Source: Rhodoluna limnophila
Lineage (GTDB): Bacteria; Actinomycetota; Actinomycetes; Actinomycetales; Microbacteriaceae
NCBI RefSeq assembly: GCF_005845365.1
Contig: NZ_CP040509.1
Location: 434,001-498,000, forward strand
Length of the DNA stretch: 64,000 bases
Direction of reading: 5' to 3'
Part shown: positions 18,623 to 27,446 of the stretch, piece by piece
Position numbering within the stretch: position 1 is the stretch's first letter
Layout: each line of letters starts with the position of its first letter
Notes under the pieces: generated by a model
Database searches by the model: none
Told to the model about the DNA's origin: nothing
The model's input: the letters and a program-made list of their open reading frames with translations, nothing else
Program-made: the position numbers and the translations under genes

Positions 18623-19507
18623 ATGGCTAATTTGATAAATTTCACCAAAGGGCACGGCACCGGCAACGACTTTGTGCTGTTTCTCGACTCTGATGGAGAG
18701 ATCAAACTCACTGCTGCGCAGATTGCCAAGATTTGTGATCGCCACTTCGGCATTGGAGCCGACGGTCTAATCCGCGTGATTAAGTCCGAGGCGCTACCCG
18801 AAGGTGCCGCCGTGCTTGATGAAGAGCCAAATGCCACCTGGTTCATGGATTACTACAACGCAGATGGCTCGACTGCGGAAATGTGCGGCAACGGAACCCG
18901 TGTCTTTGCTCGGTATCTGACCGAAAAGGGCTTGATTGAACTTCACGATGGTGAAACCTTGTCTATCGGCACGCGCGCAGGAGTTAAAGATCTGCAGCGC
19001 AACATGGCTGGCTTTGCTATCGACATGGGTCGCTGGAAGCTCGAGGGGGAGAGCCTGGTCAAGGCCTCAAACCTGGAGGTATCGCGCCCAGGTCTGGGGA
19101 TCAATCTCGGAAACCCACACGTTGTCGTAGCGCTAGCCGAGCCGGAGGAGCTTGCCAATCTGGATCTAACTCGCAAGCCTGCAATTGAGCCGGAACCTGT
19201 CAAGGGCGCGAACGTGGAATTTGTTGTTCCATCTGACCCAATGGTCAAAGATGGGGTTGGCAGCATCCAGATGCGCGTTTACGAGCGTGGCGTTGGTGAA
19301 ACGCTGTCTTGTGGAACCGGGATTGTGGCGGCCGCTTTGGCTACTCGTCACTGGGCCGGCGCAGGTGCTCCGAATCAGTGGACAGTACGGGTGCCCGGCG
19401 GAACTTTGGGTGTGCGCATGTTCGCAGCCGAAGACGGCGAGCACGTTGGTCTCAGCGGTGCCGCTGAACTGGTTTATGACGGCCAGATCGACATCAGCAT
19501 TCTTTAG
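18623..19507 (+). CDS. dapF: Diaminopimelate epimerase
   Basis: The 294-residue, cofactor-independent enzyme converts LL- to meso-diaminopimelate. Both catalytic cysteines are present: Cys88 in [10 protein letters not shown] and Cys230 in [12 protein letters not shown]. The N-terminus has the typical [10 protein letters not shown]. It is the third dap gene in the window, and the miaA-dapF-hflX-lexA order is shared with mycobacteria. The start directly follows a TAGGCT box with 6-base spacing. Confidence 0.97.
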   Translation: MANLINFTKGHGTGNDFVLFLDSDGEIKLTAAQIAKICDRHFGIGADGLIRVIKSEALPEGAAVLDEEPNATWFMDYYNADGSTAEMCGNGTRVFARYLTEKGLIELHDGETLSIGTRAGVKDLQRNMAGFAIDMGRWKLEGESLVKASNLEVSRPGLGINLGNPHVVVALAEPEELANLDLTRKPAIEPEPVKGANVEFVVPSDPMVKDGVGSIQMRVYERGVGETLSCGTGIVAAALATRHWAGAGAPNQWTVRVPGGTLGVRMFAAEDGEHVGLSGAAELVYDGQIDISIL

Positions 19508-19527
19508 GTTGGGGTGTCCCTAGAGGC

Positions 19528-20139
19528 CTAAGCGCGGTTCTTGACCCGCAAAACTCTGAATGATTTGGCTGTTTCGACTCGGATAGTCGAGAAGCCTTCG
19601 GGTAGTTCCACCTCAAGCCATCGGTGCAGTGAATCAGCACCCAAATTCTTTTGAACCACGAGGTATCCCTCGGCACCAGCGCTCAAACGTGGCAGCCAGG
19701 TCAGCAAGATCTCGTGAAGGGCATCCTTGCCAACCCGAATTGGAGGGTTTGACCAGATGGCACTGAAGGCGAGATCCTTCGGCACGTCCTCTGGCTTGCA
19801 AGTGTTGATGTTGGTAAGACCAAGTTTGGCGGCGTTGGCCGCAGTGAGTTCCAATGAACGCTCGTTGACGTCCACCGCCCAGATTGTGGCTTTGGGTGAG
19901 CGAACCGCAAGCGATAGGGCAATCGGCCCCCAACCGCAACCAATGTCAAGAATGTTTCCGCTCGGCGGAGCTTCATCCAAGTGCTGTAACAGTATTTGCG
20001 TACCCTGATCGATGTGGTCTGGGCTGAAAATACCACCTGCAGTGGTCACCGTTACCGCGCGACCATCAATGGTTACCTGAATTTGCTTGGGCTTGAAATT
20101 GCTGCCTGGGGTTTCCGAAAAGTAGTGTTCAGAAGCCAT
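19528..20139 (-). CDS. RsmC/RlmG-like class I methyltransferase
   Basis: The 203-residue protein has the SAM-binding motif GNILDIGCGWGPIALSLA, an ATIWAVDVNERSLELTAANA acidic loop, and the catalytic IWSNPPIRVGKD motif (NPPxR), which is typical of MTS-domain enzymes methylating guanine in rRNA. The N-terminal SETPGSNFKPKQIQV region fits the short actinobacterial form lacking the duplicated domain of RsmC. ATG 20139 gives a family-like N-terminus; the longer open frame to 20229 overlaps hflX and is not favoured. Target nucleotide unknown. Confidence 0.85.
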   Translation of the reverse strand: MASEHYFSETPGSNFKPKQIQVTIDGRAVTVTTAGGIFSPDHIDQGTQILLQHLDEAPPSGNILDIGCGWGPIALSLAVRSPKATIWAVDVNERSLELTAANAAKLGLTNINTCKPEDVPKDLAFSAIWSNPPIRVGKDALHEILLTWLPRLSAGAEGYLVVQKNLGADSLHRWLEVELPEGFSTIRVETAKSFRVLRVKNRA

Positions 20140-20168
20140 AGTGGAAACAGTAATACAGATAGGCAAAC

Positions 20169-20174
20169 TAGTGT
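20169..20174 (+). promoter_or_regulatory. TAGTGT -10 candidate for hflX
   Basis: TAGTGT ends 7 bases before the preferred GTG start of hflX at 20182, consistent with leaderless or near-leaderless initiation. It lies between the divergent methyltransferase and hflX. Confidence 0.4.
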
Positions 20175-20181
20175 TAGTTGC

Positions 20182-21696
20182 GTGGACGACGAGCTTTTTG
20201 CTGAAGATGATCAACCAACTTTCACTCATGGCACCTCACGGGGTGATGAGGTCGTAGAACGCATCCTGCGCCGCGGTGAGCGTGCGGCTGCGCTGGGTGC
20301 CGAAGAGACCCACAATTTCAATTCTTATGACGGCGATCAGTCCGAGCGCGAGGATCGATCTGCTCTGCGACGGGTTGCCGGTCTTTCCACCGAACTCGAA
20401 GACATCACGGATGTCGAGTACCGACAGCTCCGCCTCGAAAAAGTAATCCTGATCGGCCTTTGGGGTGAAAACACGCTGCTAGATGCTGAAAATTCTCTTC
20501 GCGAGCTTGCAGCGCTCGCCGAAACTGCAGGTGCAACGGTTCTTGACGGTCTCCTGCAGCGACGTGCCCACCCAGACCCTGCCACCTATCTGGGAAAGGG
20601 TAAGGCACAGGAGCTCAAACAGCTCGTTGCCGCGGCTGGGGCAGACACTGTCATCGCCGACACTGAGCTAGCACCAAGTCAGCGACGTGCACTCGAAGAC
20701 GTAGTCAATGCCAAGGTGATTGATCGGACCGCAGTTATTCTCGACATCTTTGCCCAGCACGCCAAGAGCCGTGAGGGTAAAGCTCAGGTAGAACTTGCTC
20801 AGCTTGAGTACCTACTGCCGCGCCTTCGAGGCTGGGGTGAGTCGATGTCGCGTCAGGCCGGTGGTCAGGCTGCCGGTGGCGTTGGTATGGGTTCACGCGG
20901 ACCCGGCGAAACAAAGATTGAGCTCGATCGTCGAAGAATCAATACCCGGATGGCCAAACTTCGCAAGCAAATTATTGCGATGAAGCCAGCGCGCGAAACA
21001 AAAAGGGCTAATCGAAAAAAGAATGCTGTGCCAGCCGTGGCAATCGCGGGCTACACCAACGCGGGTAAGTCATCGCTACTCAACCGCATGACCCAGGCCG
21101 GTGTTTTGGTTCAGAACGCACTGTTTGCAACCCTTGACCCAACCGTCCGTAAGGCAAAAACTCCCGACGGCCGAGACTTTACTTTTGCCGACACAGTGGG
21201 CTTTGTTCGCAACCTGCCGCACCAACTTGTCGAAGCCTTCCGGTCCACCCTCGAAGAAATCGCCGACAGCGACCTAATCGTTCACGTTGTTGATGCCTCG
21301 CACCCCGATCCTGCGGGTCAAATCGCCACGGTGCGTGACGTTATCGGTGAGGTTGGGGCCCGAGGGATTCCGGAACTTATCGTCTTTAACAAGATCGACC
21401 TAGCTGATGAAACTCAACGTATGGCTCTACGCGGTATGGAGCCTGCCTCGATCGGGGTTTCTGCTCGTACCGGTGAAGGAATCGAAGAGCTCATGCAGGT
21501 CATCGCCGACTTGCTGCCTGAGCCAAATGTGGAGATTGCCGTTTTGATTCCATACAACCGTGGTGATTTGGTATCCAAGCTGCACCTGAATAGTCGAATC
21601 ATGATGCTTGACTATCGCGAAGGTGGCACTTTTGTTCGGGCAATGGTTAAACCAGAAACGGCAGCCGAACTTGCCGACTACCGTTTGGTGATTTGA
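20182..21696 (+). CDS. hflX: GTPase HflX
   Basis: The 504-residue ribosome-associated GTPase rescues or splits stalled ribosomes under stress in other bacteria. An N-terminal HflX domain (LLQRRAHPDPATYLGKGKAQELK) precedes GxG-rich GGQAAGGVGMGSRGPGETKIE and the G domain: G1 GYTNAGKSS near residue 290, G3 DTVGFVRNLP, G4 NKIDLA. The frame is open from 19996, but GTG 20182 is preferred because it avoids a long overlap with the divergent gene and follows a -10-like box. An acidic N-terminus of about 60 residues is present. Confidence 0.93.
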   Translation: MDDELFAEDDQPTFTHGTSRGDEVVERILRRGERAAALGAEETHNFNSYDGDQSEREDRSALRRVAGLSTELEDITDVEYRQLRLEKVILIGLWGENTLLDAENSLRELAALAETAGATVLDGLLQRRAHPDPATYLGKGKAQELKQLVAAAGADTVIADTELAPSQRRALEDVVNAKVIDRTAVILDIFAQHAKSREGKAQVELAQLEYLLPRLRGWGESMSRQAGGQAAGGVGMGSRGPGETKIELDRRRINTRMAKLRKQIIAMKPARETKRANRKKNAVPAVAIAGYTNAGKSSLLNRMTQAGVLVQNALFATLDPTVRKAKTPDGRDFTFADTVGFVRNLPHQLVEAFRSTLEEIADSDLIVHVVDASHPDPAGQIATVRDVIGEVGARGIPELIVFNKIDLADETQRMALRGMEPASIGVSARTGEGIEELMQVIADLLPEPNVEIAVLIPYNRGDLVSKLHLNSRIMMLDYREGGTFVRAMVKPETAAELADYRLVI

Positions 21697-21713
21697 GGTT
21701 TTTGGGCTGGGGC

Positions 21714-22385
21714 TTAGACCGAGCGGAGAACCGCAACAACTTTGCCCATGATTACTGCATGGTCGCCAAGAATTGGTGCAAATTCTGAGTTCCTAGGCAA
21801 CAGCCAAGTGTGGCCGTCCTGCTGCTTGAAGGTCTTTACTGTGGCCTCGTCCTCTAGCAGGGCCGCAACGATGTCTCCGTTTTCGGCATTCTGCTGTTGG
21901 CGCACAACTACCCAGTCGCCATCGCAAATTGCTGCGTCAATCATCGACTCGCCTTTTACTTTCAATAGGAACAAATCTCCCTTTCCGACTAGCTGTCGGG
22001 GGAGGGGGAAAATCTCCTCAACGTTCTGCTCGGCGGTGATTGCGGTACCAGCCGCAATTTGACCGACCATCGGAACCATGGCCGCATCGCCGATCGGGGT
22101 TGCGTTTTCGCTGCTTTCGGAGCTTTGTCCCTCCCAGCCCGGCAGTTCGATCAAGACGTCAATTGTGCGAGGGCGCTTAGGGTCTCGGCTGATGTAGCCG
22201 GCAAGTTCAAGTTGATTCAACTGGTGACTAACGCTGGCAGGTGAGGCCAGCCCAACTTCTTCACCGATTTCGCGCATGCTTGGCACGTAACCACGTTCAG
22301 CCTTAGATCGTTGAATAGCCTGCAGAATTCTCTCCTGCATTGGGCTCAAGCTGGATGCACGTCTCGTGGAGCGCTTTTCTTCCAT
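21714..22385 (-). CDS. lexA: SOS repressor LexA
   Basis: The 223-residue repressor has an N-terminal winged helix ([24 protein letters not shown]), a linker, and the self-cleaving domain with the Ala112-Gly113 scissile bond (GQIAAGTA), Ser147 (KGESMID) and Lys184 (DEATVKTF). ATG 22385 is chosen because GAAAGG lies 7 bases upstream; an in-frame ATG at 22409 would add 8 residues. A degenerate SOS box at 22435-22450 suggests autoregulation. The divergent gene is the SOS-controlled LysM gene. Confidence 0.97.
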   Translation of the reverse strand: MEEKRSTRRASSLSPMQERILQAIQRSKAERGYVPSMREIGEEVGLASPASVSHQLNQLELAGYISRDPKRPRTIDVLIELPGWEGQSSESSENATPIGDAAMVPMVGQIAAGTAITAEQNVEEIFPLPRQLVGKGDLFLLKVKGESMIDAAICDGDWVVVRQQQNAENGDIVAALLEDEATVKTFKQQDGHTWLLPRNSEFAPILGDHAVIMGKVVAVLRSV

Positions 22386-22434
22386 CGCCAGGCCTTTCGT
22401 GATTGTCATGGGTACCTGTTTGAATCTAGAACTA

Positions 22435-22450
22435 TCGAAAGAGTATTCGT
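22435..22450 (-). promoter_or_regulatory. Degenerate SOS box before lexA
   Basis: TCGAAAGAGTATTCGT resembles TCGAACNNNNGTTCGA with three mismatches. On the minus strand a TATACC -10 candidate lies at 22462-22457, so the box would overlap the transcription start of lexA. The weak match suggests early derepression. Confidence 0.5.
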
Positions 22451-22496
22451 AAAACAGGTATAAATCAAACACATTTTCGAATAAAACAAATTTTTC

Positions 22497-22527
22497 TTGA
22501 CAAATTGTCGGTGGTTATTTGTATTCT
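22497..22527 (+). promoter_or_regulatory. Promoter of the SOS LysM gene
   Basis: TTGACA at 22497-22502 is a perfect -35; TATTCT at 22522-22527 is the best -10 (19-base spacer), or TGTATT with a 17-base spacer. The SOS box at 22537-22552 lies at the expected start point. Confidence 0.55.
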
Positions 22528-22536
22528 TGTTCTAAA

Positions 22537-22552
22537 GCGAACAACTGTTCGA
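22537..22552 (+). promoter_or_regulatory. LexA (SOS) box before the LysM gene
   Basis: GCGAACAACTGTTCGA matches the SOS consensus at 11 of 12 defined positions. It lies 31 bases before the ATG and just downstream of the TTGACA promoter, a position suited to repression. Confidence 0.8.
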
Positions 22553-22582
22553 AACAAAGGTTTCAATTGAGAGGTGTTTCAG

Positions 22583-22942
22583 ATGTCTAGCTACACACCA
22601 ACCACTCGCATGGTCCGTCCAACCGTTCGTGTTGAGAACCAGGTCAAGTTGAGCACTGCTGGTCGACGCTTTGTTAGAAGCGCAATCATCCTTGCGGTTG
22701 CAACTGCGGGTTTCATCGCAACAGCCAACGGTTTCGGCGCCAGCAATGCCAACGCAAACTCATCAGCAGCTCAAGTCACGTTTCAGTACGTAACCGTTTC
22801 TGCCGGCCAAGACCTTTGGAGCATGGCTGAGGAGCTAGCTCCAAACCGTGACCCTCGCGACTGGATCGTGGACGTTGTGAACCTAAACGGCCTCGGAACC
22901 ACCGAGGTGCAGCCAGGGCAAAAGATCGCGCTTCCTAACTAG
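22583..22942 (+). CDS. SOS-controlled LysM membrane protein (YneA/ChiZ-like)
   Basis: The 119-residue protein has a basic N-terminus, one transmembrane segment at residues 31-49 and an extracellular LysM domain at about 69-118 (YVTVSAGQDLWSMAEELAP...VQPGQKIALPN). It is divergent from lexA and has its own SOS box. This matches the position of Bacillus YneA, a division suppressor, and mycobacterial Rv2719c (ChiZ). I infer a DNA-damage checkpoint role delaying septation. ATG 22583 follows GAGAGG by 8 bases; a GTG at 22574 is less likely. Confidence 0.85.
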   Translation: MSSYTPTTRMVRPTVRVENQVKLSTAGRRFVRSAIILAVATAGFIATANGFGASNANANSSAAQVTFQYVTVSAGQDLWSMAEELAPNRDPRDWIVDVVNLNGLGTTEVQPGQKIALPN

Positions 22943-22973
22943 TCGTTCCGAGGTTCTCGGCACCGCCCTCCGG

Positions 22974-22979
22974 TAACCT
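22974..22979 (+). promoter_or_regulatory. TAACCT -10 box, leaderless hisC
   Basis: TAACCT ends 6 bases before the GTG start of hisC, the same geometry as at thyX and dapF. No ribosome-binding site is seen. Confidence 0.45.
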
Positions 22980-22985
22980 AGTCGG

Positions 22986-24077
22986 GTGGCTAATCTAGAA
23001 GACCTTCCCCTACGCAGTGACCTACAAGGGCGCAAACCCTACGGTGCACCTCAACTTTCCGTTCCTGTTGCGCTAAACGTGAACGAGAACACACACCGTA
23101 TTCCCGAAGACGTCGCAGTCGACATCATCGGCCGTTTGGCTGCAGCGGTTTTAGACATCAACCGGTATCCAGATCGTGAATTCACTGCACTTCGTCAGGC
23201 ATTAGCCGATTATCTTGACGCTGACCTAGCAGTCGAAAACATTTGGGCTGCTAACGGTTCAAACGAGGTCCTCCAACACATCTTCCAAGCCTTCGGTGGC
23301 CCCGGGCGCAAGGCCCTTGGTTTCAATCCGACCTACTCGATGTACGGCCTAATCGCTCAGGGTACGGGAACCGATTACGTCGATTACCCGCGTCTTGATC
23401 GCTACGAACTGACTCCCGAGCACATTCGTAGTGCAATCCTCGCTGAGCGTCCGAACATCGTCATGCTGTGTTCACCAAACAACCCAACCGGTACGCCCCT
23501 CAGCCTGAGTTGTGTTGAGGCTGCTTATGACGCTGTCTCAGAGGCAACTGGCGGCATCGTTGTGGTTGACGAAGCCTATGCCGAATTTGGCGGAGTCACC
23601 GAGGTTAGCGCTGTAAGCCTCTTGCCTGGTCGTGAACGCCTTCTAATTAGCCGAACCATGTCAAAGGCTTTCGCGTTTGCCGGTGCCCGAGTGGGGTACC
23701 TCGCTGCAGACCCGGCTGTCGTGGATGCCCTACGGCTTGTGCGACTGCCGTATCACCTGAGCGCATTTACTCAGGCAGCTGCTGAAGGAGCCCTGGCTCA
23801 CTCTGAAACAATGCTGGCCACCGTTGACGACATTCGATACCAGCGCGACCGAATCGTCATCGAGCTGAAGGACATGGGGCTAGATCCATTCCGATCCGAC
23901 GCAAATTTTGTGTTATTCGGAGGGCTCGAGGACTCGAATGCTGTTTTTGAAGCCCTCTTGGCCAAGGGTGTCCTAATTCGCAACGTTGGCATTCCAGGAA
24001 CCCTTCGAGTATCCGCAGGTACTGAGGCTGAGACCACGGCTTTCCTGGAGGCACTGCGCGAAGTCCTAGCAAAGTAG
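22986..24077 (+). CDS. hisC: Histidinol-phosphate aminotransferase
   Basis: The 363-residue PLP enzyme transaminates imidazole-acetol phosphate in histidine synthesis. The fold-type I aminotransferase features are clear: NGSNEVLQHIFQAFGGPG, CSPNNPTGTPLS, VVDEAYAEFGG and the PLP lysine in SRTMSKAFAFAGARVGYL. It opens the hisC-hisB-hisH-priA cluster; hisD, often the first gene, is not here. GTG 22986 directly follows a -10-like box. Related enzymes may also act on aromatic amino acids, but context favours HisC. Confidence 0.95.
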   Translation: MANLEDLPLRSDLQGRKPYGAPQLSVPVALNVNENTHRIPEDVAVDIIGRLAAAVLDINRYPDREFTALRQALADYLDADLAVENIWAANGSNEVLQHIFQAFGGPGRKALGFNPTYSMYGLIAQGTGTDYVDYPRLDRYELTPEHIRSAILAERPNIVMLCSPNNPTGTPLSLSCVEAAYDAVSEATGGIVVVDEAYAEFGGVTEVSAVSLLPGRERLLISRTMSKAFAFAGARVGYLAADPAVVDALRLVRLPYHLSAFTQAAAEGALAHSETMLATVDDIRYQRDRIVIELKDMGLDPFRSDANFVLFGGLEDSNAVFEALLAKGVLIRNVGIPGTLRVSAGTEAETTAFLEALREVLAK

Positions 24078-24085
24078 CAATTCGC

Positions 24086-24091
24086 TAGACT
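24086..24091 (+). promoter_or_regulatory. TAGACT -10 candidate for hisB
   Basis: TAGACT lies 37 bases before the hisB ATG, leaving a leader of about 31 bases with a GCGAAAGG ribosome-binding site. It would allow hisBH-priA expression apart from hisC. The -35 is unclear. Confidence 0.35.
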
Positions 24092-24128
24092 TAGAGAATT
24101 CGAAAATCGCTTTGCGAAAGGTAAAACT

Positions 24129-24728
24129 ATGAGCCGGTCTGCATCATTGCAGCGCAGCACCTCAGAGTCTTCAATTGAGTTGACGCTCAACCTTGATGGC
24201 ACTGGTCGCGCGGACATCTCGACTTCTGTCCCGTTCTTTGACCACCTGCTAACCGCATTTGCAAAGCACTCACTCGTCGACCTTTCGGTCCGCGCCACCG
24301 GAGATACTCACATCGATGTGCACCACACAGTTGAGGACACCGCGATTGTTTTGGGTCAGGCGATTCGTCAGGCTCTGGGCGACAAGGCTGGTATCGGGCG
24401 CTACGGCGACGCGACCGTCCCGCTAGATGACGCACTTGCTCGCGCTGTTGTTGATGTTTCAGGCCGCCCTTACCTCGTTCACACCGGTGAGCCTGCAGGA
24501 TTTGAATTTCACCTAATTGGTGGGCACTTCACTGGTTCGATGATTCGCCACGTTTTTGAGGCTATTTCTCTAAATGCGGGCATCACGGTGCACGTGACTG
24601 TTCTTGACGGCCGCGATCCGCACCACATCGCCGAAGCTGAGTTCAAGGCGTTTGCTCGTGCATTCCGTAAGGCCGTTGAAAACGACGCACGTGTAGTCGG
24701 CATTCCTTCTACCAAGGGTGCTTTGTGA
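24129..24728 (+). CDS. hisB: Imidazoleglycerol-phosphate dehydratase
   Basis: The 199-residue enzyme is the stand-alone HisB dehydratase without a phosphatase domain. Metal-binding histidine clusters are visible in [44 protein letters not shown] and [16 protein letters not shown]. The TGA stop overlaps the GTG start of hisH, so translation is probably coupled. It acts upstream of HisC in the pathway. Confidence 0.97.
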   Translation: MSRSASLQRSTSESSIELTLNLDGTGRADISTSVPFFDHLLTAFAKHSLVDLSVRATGDTHIDVHHTVEDTAIVLGQAIRQALGDKAGIGRYGDATVPLDDALARAVVDVSGRPYLVHTGEPAGFEFHLIGGHFTGSMIRHVFEAISLNAGITVHVTVLDGRDPHHIAEAEFKAFARAFRKAVENDARVVGIPSTKGAL

Positions 24729-25357
24729 TTGCACCCCGCGTAGTCGTTTTAGATTACGGCAGCGGTAACGTCCACTCAGTGGCCCAGGCCTTAGAGGTAG
24801 CTGGCGCCCGCGTTGAACTCACTAAAGACCGTGAAGCCGTGCTTGCGGCTGATGGTTTGGTGGTTCCGGGTGTCGGCGCCTTCACTGCCGTTATGGAGCA
24901 ACTCAATGATGTGAAGGGTGCCGAGCTTATCGACCGCAGATTGGTCGCCGGCAAACCGGTACTTGGAATTTGCGTTGGGCTCCAGGTTATGTTCGAGCAA
25001 GGCCTAGAACACGGGATTGAGACCCAAGGCCTCGGGCAGTGGCCAGGAATCGTTGAAAAACTCGACGCACCAGTTCTGCCGCACATGGGTTGGAACACTG
25101 TTCAGCCCCCTGCGGCCACCAAATTGTTCAGCGGAATCGAGCAGGAGCGTTTCTACTTCGTTCACTCTTACGGAGTAAGAAACTGGCAGATGGATGAGCA
25201 GGGGCCGTTGACCCACCCTCAAGTTACCTGGGCAGAATATGGCTGCCGCTTCATCGCAGCTGTCGAAAATGGTCCGTTGTCGGCCACCCAGTTTCACCCA
25301 GAGAAATCCGGGCAAGCGGGCATCAAACTTCTCAGCAATTGGCTGGGCACTTTTTAG
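24725..25357 (+). CDS. hisH: Imidazole glycerol phosphate synthase, glutaminase subunit
   Basis: The 210-residue class I glutamine amidotransferase supplies ammonia to HisF. The nucleophile lies in [13 protein letters not shown] and the His-Glu pair in [10 protein letters not shown]; the N-terminal [12 protein letters not shown] and PGVGAF are typical. hisF, its obligate partner, is not in this cluster or elsewhere in the window and must lie outside it. The GTG start overlaps the hisB stop (GTGA). Confidence 0.96.
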   Translation: MIAPRVVVLDYGSGNVHSVAQALEVAGARVELTKDREAVLAADGLVVPGVGAFTAVMEQLNDVKGAELIDRRLVAGKPVLGICVGLQVMFEQGLEHGIETQGLGQWPGIVEKLDAPVLPHMGWNTVQPPAATKLFSGIEQERFYFVHSYGVRNWQMDEQGPLTHPQVTWAEYGCRFIAAVENGPLSATQFHPEKSGQAGIKLLSNWLGTF

Positions 25358-25377
25358 TATCAAGGAAAGAGATTTAA

Positions 25378-26109
25378 ATGGCTAACTACCTAGAGTTACT
25401 TCCAGCTGTCGATGTTGCTGACGGAAAGGCCGTTCGCCTAACCCAGGGTGAAGCAGGTTCAGAGACCGATTACGGCAGCCCACTTGAGGCGGCCCAGACC
25501 TGGATCCAGGCTGGCGCTGAGTGGATCCACCTAGTCGATCTAGATGCCGCATTCGGACGTGGCGATAACCGCGCCATCATTCGTGACGTTGTTGACTCGG
25601 CTTCATCGGTAAAGATCGAACTCTCCGGTGGTATCCGTGACGATGCTTCCCTTGAGGCGGCCCTCGAGGCTGGCGCAACCCGCGTCAACTTGGGCACAGC
25701 AGCTCTAGAAAACCCTGACTGGACCGAGCGCGTCATTGCCAAATTTGGTGATGCAATTGCCGTCGGTCTAGATGTTCGCGGTACCACCCTCGCTGCACGC
25801 GGTTGGACTCGCGAGGGCGGCGACCTCTGGGAGGTGCTCGCTCGTCTCGAGGCAGCAGGTTGTGCTCGTTACGTGGTTACCGATGTAACCAAGGACGGCA
25901 CCCTTCGTGGCCCAAACATAGATTTGCTTCGTGAGGTCATGAAGCGCACCGATAAGCCAGTTGTGGCATCTGGAGGCATCAGCTCACTGCAGGACATCCG
26001 TGATTTGCGAGCTTTGGTAGGAGAGGGGCTTGAGGGTGCAATTCTCGGTAAGTCGCTTTACGCCAACAAATTTACGCTCGGAGAAGCACTCGAGATCGCA
26101 AACGCCTAG
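25378..26109 (+). CDS. priA: Phosphoribosyl isomerase (PriA/HisA)
   Basis: The 243-residue TIM-barrel isomerase converts ProFAR to PRFAR in histidine synthesis. Catalytic Asp12 is in [14 protein letters not shown] and the second acid is in [22 protein letters not shown] and [10 protein letters not shown] are the phosphate-binding loops. In many actinobacteria this enzyme (PriA) also performs the TrpF step in tryptophan synthesis; whether that holds here depends on a trpF elsewhere. AAGGAAAGAG precedes the ATG. Confidence 0.93.
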   Translation: MANYLELLPAVDVADGKAVRLTQGEAGSETDYGSPLEAAQTWIQAGAEWIHLVDLDAAFGRGDNRAIIRDVVDSASSVKIELSGGIRDDASLEAALEAGATRVNLGTAALENPDWTERVIAKFGDAIAVGLDVRGTTLAARGWTREGGDLWEVLARLEAAGCARYVVTDVTKDGTLRGPNIDLLREVMKRTDKPVVASGGISSLQDIRDLRALVGEGLEGAILGKSLYANKFTLGEALEIANA

Positions 26110-26112
26110 ATC

Positions 26113-26898
26113 ATGAAAAGCCACGACCACGAGCACATCAACACCAATCCGCTAGCGGATTCAGCTGGTGTGCCGTGGGAGGGCCGCAGCTTCGAACAAA
26201 ATCCATTTTCCGACGACGATGGATCCGCGCGACCAGAGCTAATCCTGGCAATTGCTGAATTTCAAATGTCTGGCGATGCGAGCAAGGTAATCGCAGAAGT
26301 GTCGAAATCCCGCCTGTTGATTCCACTGTTGGCTGACCTTGGTGAATCAGGTCAGGGTGCGCATGGTCAGACTGTCGACAAAAGTGCCGACCTCTCCATC
26401 GTGACGGTTAAGACTCCCGATGGCGAGACCGGGCTTCCGGTGTTCAGCTCGGTAACAGCAATGTCGGCTTGGAATACCAAAGCCCGCCCAGTACCAAGTG
26501 ATGCAGTGCGGGTCGCGCTGGCTGCTGCGAGCGAAGGCACCAAGCGGGTGATTCTGGATCCGGGTTCACCAACCGAATTTGTAATTAGGCGCCCTGCGAT
26601 TGAGGCGTTGGCCAAGCAGAAAGCCTGGATTCCTCCGCATCTCAATCGCGAACTCTTTGGGGCGTTCACCGCACAATTGGGAAGTCAGCCAGCTGTTCGT
26701 TCGCTGAATCTACGTTCTGGTGACCTCATGTCGAGACTATCGGGGCCTGAATTGGTTATCTCACTCGAAATGAAACCGGGCCTGGCCCAGGCAGAACTGC
26801 AGAGTGTTGTGACTCAACTTGTGAATCAGTGGTCCACAATCCCAAACCTTGGTGACGTAGTTGACTCGATGAAGGTTGAGATTCAGCAAGCCCGATAG
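26113..26898 (+). CDS. SseB family protein
   Basis: The 261-residue protein resembles the SseB family: the N-terminal domain includes LLIPLLADLGESG, VKTPDGETGLPVFSSVTAMSAWNTKARPVP and the RVILDPGSPTEFVIRRPAIEAL stretch, followed by a second domain. Function is poorly defined; E. coli SseB affects serine sensitivity. It starts 3 bases after priA, so it belongs to the his transcript, and converges with the DUF1844 gene. No membrane segment or signal is seen. Confidence 0.8.
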   Translation: MKSHDHEHINTNPLADSAGVPWEGRSFEQNPFSDDDGSARPELILAIAEFQMSGDASKVIAEVSKSRLLIPLLADLGESGQGAHGQTVDKSADLSIVTVKTPDGETGLPVFSSVTAMSAWNTKARPVPSDAVRVALAAASEGTKRVILDPGSPTEFVIRRPAIEALAKQKAWIPPHLNRELFGAFTAQLGSQPAVRSLNLRSGDLMSRLSGPELVISLEMKPGLAQAELQSVVTQLVNQWSTIPNLGDVVDSMKVEIQQAR

Positions 26899-26905
26899 TT
26901 GGCGG

Positions 26906-27244
26906 CTAGTTGACCGGTCCGGTGAATTTTTCGCCCGGGCCTGCTCCCGGAGCATCTTTGATTGCCGAAGCCTCTCGGAAAGCCAACTGAAGCGATCGAA
27001 GTCCGTCGCGCAATGGCCTCGCGTGGTGGTCACCGATCTCCGCTGCTGAAGCGGTAACTAGACCTGCTAGAGCATTGATTAGCTTTCGCGCTTCGTCCAG
27101 GTCACCCTTTGAACCATCCTCGCTCAAACCGCACTGAACCGCGGCGGCGCTCATCAAGTGCACAGCAGTGGTGGTAATAACCTCTACCGCTGGAACCTCC
27201 GCAATATCGCGTACCTGGTCAGCAACATCTTTGAACTCAGCCAA
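26906..27244 (-). CDS. DUF1844 protein
   Basis: The 112-residue protein matches the DUF1844 family (VEVITTTAVHLMSAAAVQCGL...DEARKLINALAGLV), a small helical domain common in actinobacteria beside infC. A glycine/proline-rich C-terminal tail follows. Function is unknown. It lies on the minus strand, divergent from infC; AGGAGAAG sits just upstream of its ATG. It converges with the SseB-like gene with only 7 bases between stops. Confidence 0.85.
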   Translation of the reverse strand: MAEFKDVADQVRDIAEVPAVEVITTTAVHLMSAAAVQCGLSEDGSKGDLDEARKLINALAGLVTASAAEIGDHHARPLRDGLRSLQLAFREASAIKDAPGAGPGEKFTGPVN

Positions 27245-27272
27245 GGGGCTTCTCCTTTTGTAATCTTTCTGC

Positions 27273-27278
27273 TAGGCT
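27273..27278 (+). promoter_or_regulatory. TAGGCT -10 box of the infC operon
   Basis: TAGGCT lies 5 bases before an ATG at 27284. Initiation near 27284-27286 would give infC a leader of about 160 bases. Confidence 0.5.
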
Positions 27279-27283
27279 AACCC

Positions 27284-27446
27284 ATGGCTCCGAGGTTTAT
27301 CCTCGGTCAGAAGTGGATTCATTTCCCACCCGCGTCTACCGACTCTTATAGGTTGCCGGGTAAAGCTTATGAAACTTTCGTTTCTGTGCGCTCATCGGCA
27401 TTTGCCGCAAGCGTGGCCATTCATGTCACGTTTAGAGGAGCAACTT
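27284..27446 (+). promoter_or_regulatory. infC leader with hairpins and an overlapping ORF
   Basis: The leader begins with a perfect hairpin, CCGAGG at 27290-27295 and CCTCGG at 27301-27306 with a 5-base loop, and has a second short one, CGGCATTTGCCG at 27396-27407. A 76-codon frame starts at ATG 27284, directly at the expected transcript end, and stops at 27514 inside infC in another frame. The peptide ends in a run of arginines and may be non-functional. The region may regulate the infC-rpmI-rplT operon; this is inference. Confidence 0.4.

Noticed and set aside
20140-20229. Longer N-terminus for the RsmC-like methyltransferase
   Set aside because: Would overlap hflX and adds residues without family similarity; MASEHYFSETPG is the natural start.
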